Below are positions 63,720 to 64,000 of a stretch of DNA of 64,000 nt, in pieces. The first letter of the stretch is position 1. Each line of letters opens with the position of its first letter. Under the pieces are notes generated by a model. The model did no database searches. It was not told the DNA's origin and saw only the letters and a program-made list of their open reading frames with translations. Position numbers and translations under genes: made by a program. The stretch is from NCBI RefSeq assembly GCF_036417845.1, contig NC_089990.1:2740001-2804000 (forward strand), given 5' to 3'. This DNA is from Apteryx mantelli. Taxonomy: Eukaryota > Chordata > Aves > Apterygiformes > Apterygidae.

Positions 63720-64000
63720 GTACAGCGAGGAGCGACGGCTCCAGCGGAGCTATTGCAGTGCGAGCGAGGGGATGCTCGGAGACCGGCAAAGCCTGGATGC
63801 GCCTGCGCGAGCCCCGCGGCCGCGTCTGAGACACTGCGCTCTGCCCTCGCCTTCTCCTCGTTCCCGGGGCGGCAGCAGTTTCCCCTCAACCGTGTTAGGG
63901 ATGTGCAATGTCTCTCCCCGCCGGACCGCGGGTTCAGCCGCCCCCGCGGCGGCGGGCGAGCAGGGGTGCGCAGCTGCCTTATTTGGCGGCCGCCCGCCTG
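63720..64000. promoter_or_regulatory. CpG-rich patch running off the right edge
   Basis: CpG density rises sharply over the last 280 bp. It includes CCCCGCGGCGGCGGGCG near 63,942 and a GCGGCCGC near 63,987. It lies in the first intron of the SH3BGRL-family gene and could be the start of an internal CpG island or alternative promoter. Its extent is unknown because the window ends. Confidence 0.45.

Larger units (their letters stand above)
37392..64000 (+). other. SH3BGRL-family intron 1, incomplete
   Basis: From the donor at 37,392 to the right edge I found no segment able to encode the expected second exon, which should start IKKKQQ(D/E)V. Intron 1 is therefore at least 26.6 kb. Intron 1 is also very long in mammals. 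It contains a CR1 3' end, simple repeats and GC-rich patches near 48.5-48.8, 51.95-52.3, 58.7-58.95, 61.1-61.2 and 61.5-61.7 kb. Apart from listed features I see nothing named in it. Confidence 0.75.

Noticed and set aside
1-64000. CRISPR arrays, prophage, operons or bacterial-type systems
   Set aside because: The window is vertebrate nuclear DNA with spliced genes and LINE relics, and no spaced direct-repeat array was seen.

Overview
The window looks like a piece of a sauropsid genome, most likely a bird. The reasons are a nucleosome-binding HMGN gene whose encoded protein agrees with what I remember of chicken HMG-14, dense CpG islands at the promoters, low repeat content, and interspersed repeats that, where recognisable, are old CR1-clade LINEs. 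Species cannot be fixed from the sequence alone, and turtle or crocodilian is not excluded. Only two protein-coding genes can be supported. Almost all long open frames lie in GC-rich sequence or are non-coding.

Layout. Positions 1-3,700: a CpG-rich cluster with no recognisable exon. 3,700-13,190: mostly AT-rich intergenic DNA with a small homeodomain-site cluster near 6.8 kb and a short tandem duplication near 9.35 kb. 13,195-21,944 (minus strand): a complete six-exon HMGN gene. Every coding junction carries GT/AG signals and every intron falls between codons (phase 0), giving a 105-residue protein. Its first coding exon lies in AT-rich DNA between two CpG islands (about 20.1-21.3 kb and 22.16-22.95 kb). 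23.0-36.6 kb: intergenic, with CR1 fragments at about 23.66-24.44 kb (minus) and 29.04-29.87 kb (plus) and a 120-bp polypurine tract. 36.6-38.2 kb: a large CpG island holding the start codon and exon 1 of an SH3BGRL-family gene on the plus strand. 37,392-64,000: its first intron, which does not end inside the window. It contains a CR1 3' end near 46.2 kb and several small GC-rich patches, the last running off the right edge.

The gene order, HMGN on minus next to SH3BGRL on plus in divergent orientation, matches human Xq21.1 (HMGN5-SH3BGRL) as I remember it. It does not match 21q22 or 6q14, where WRB/LCA5L or LCA5 lies between the HMGN and SH3BGR-family genes. The protein, however, is of the short HMGN1 type and lacks the long acidic tail of mammalian HMGN5. 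That mismatch of position and protein form is the most interesting gene-level observation. A second is a promoter-like cluster (ZNF143-type, CRE-like and E2F-type sites) inside HMGN intron 1. I found no CRISPR array, phage, operon or other novel system.
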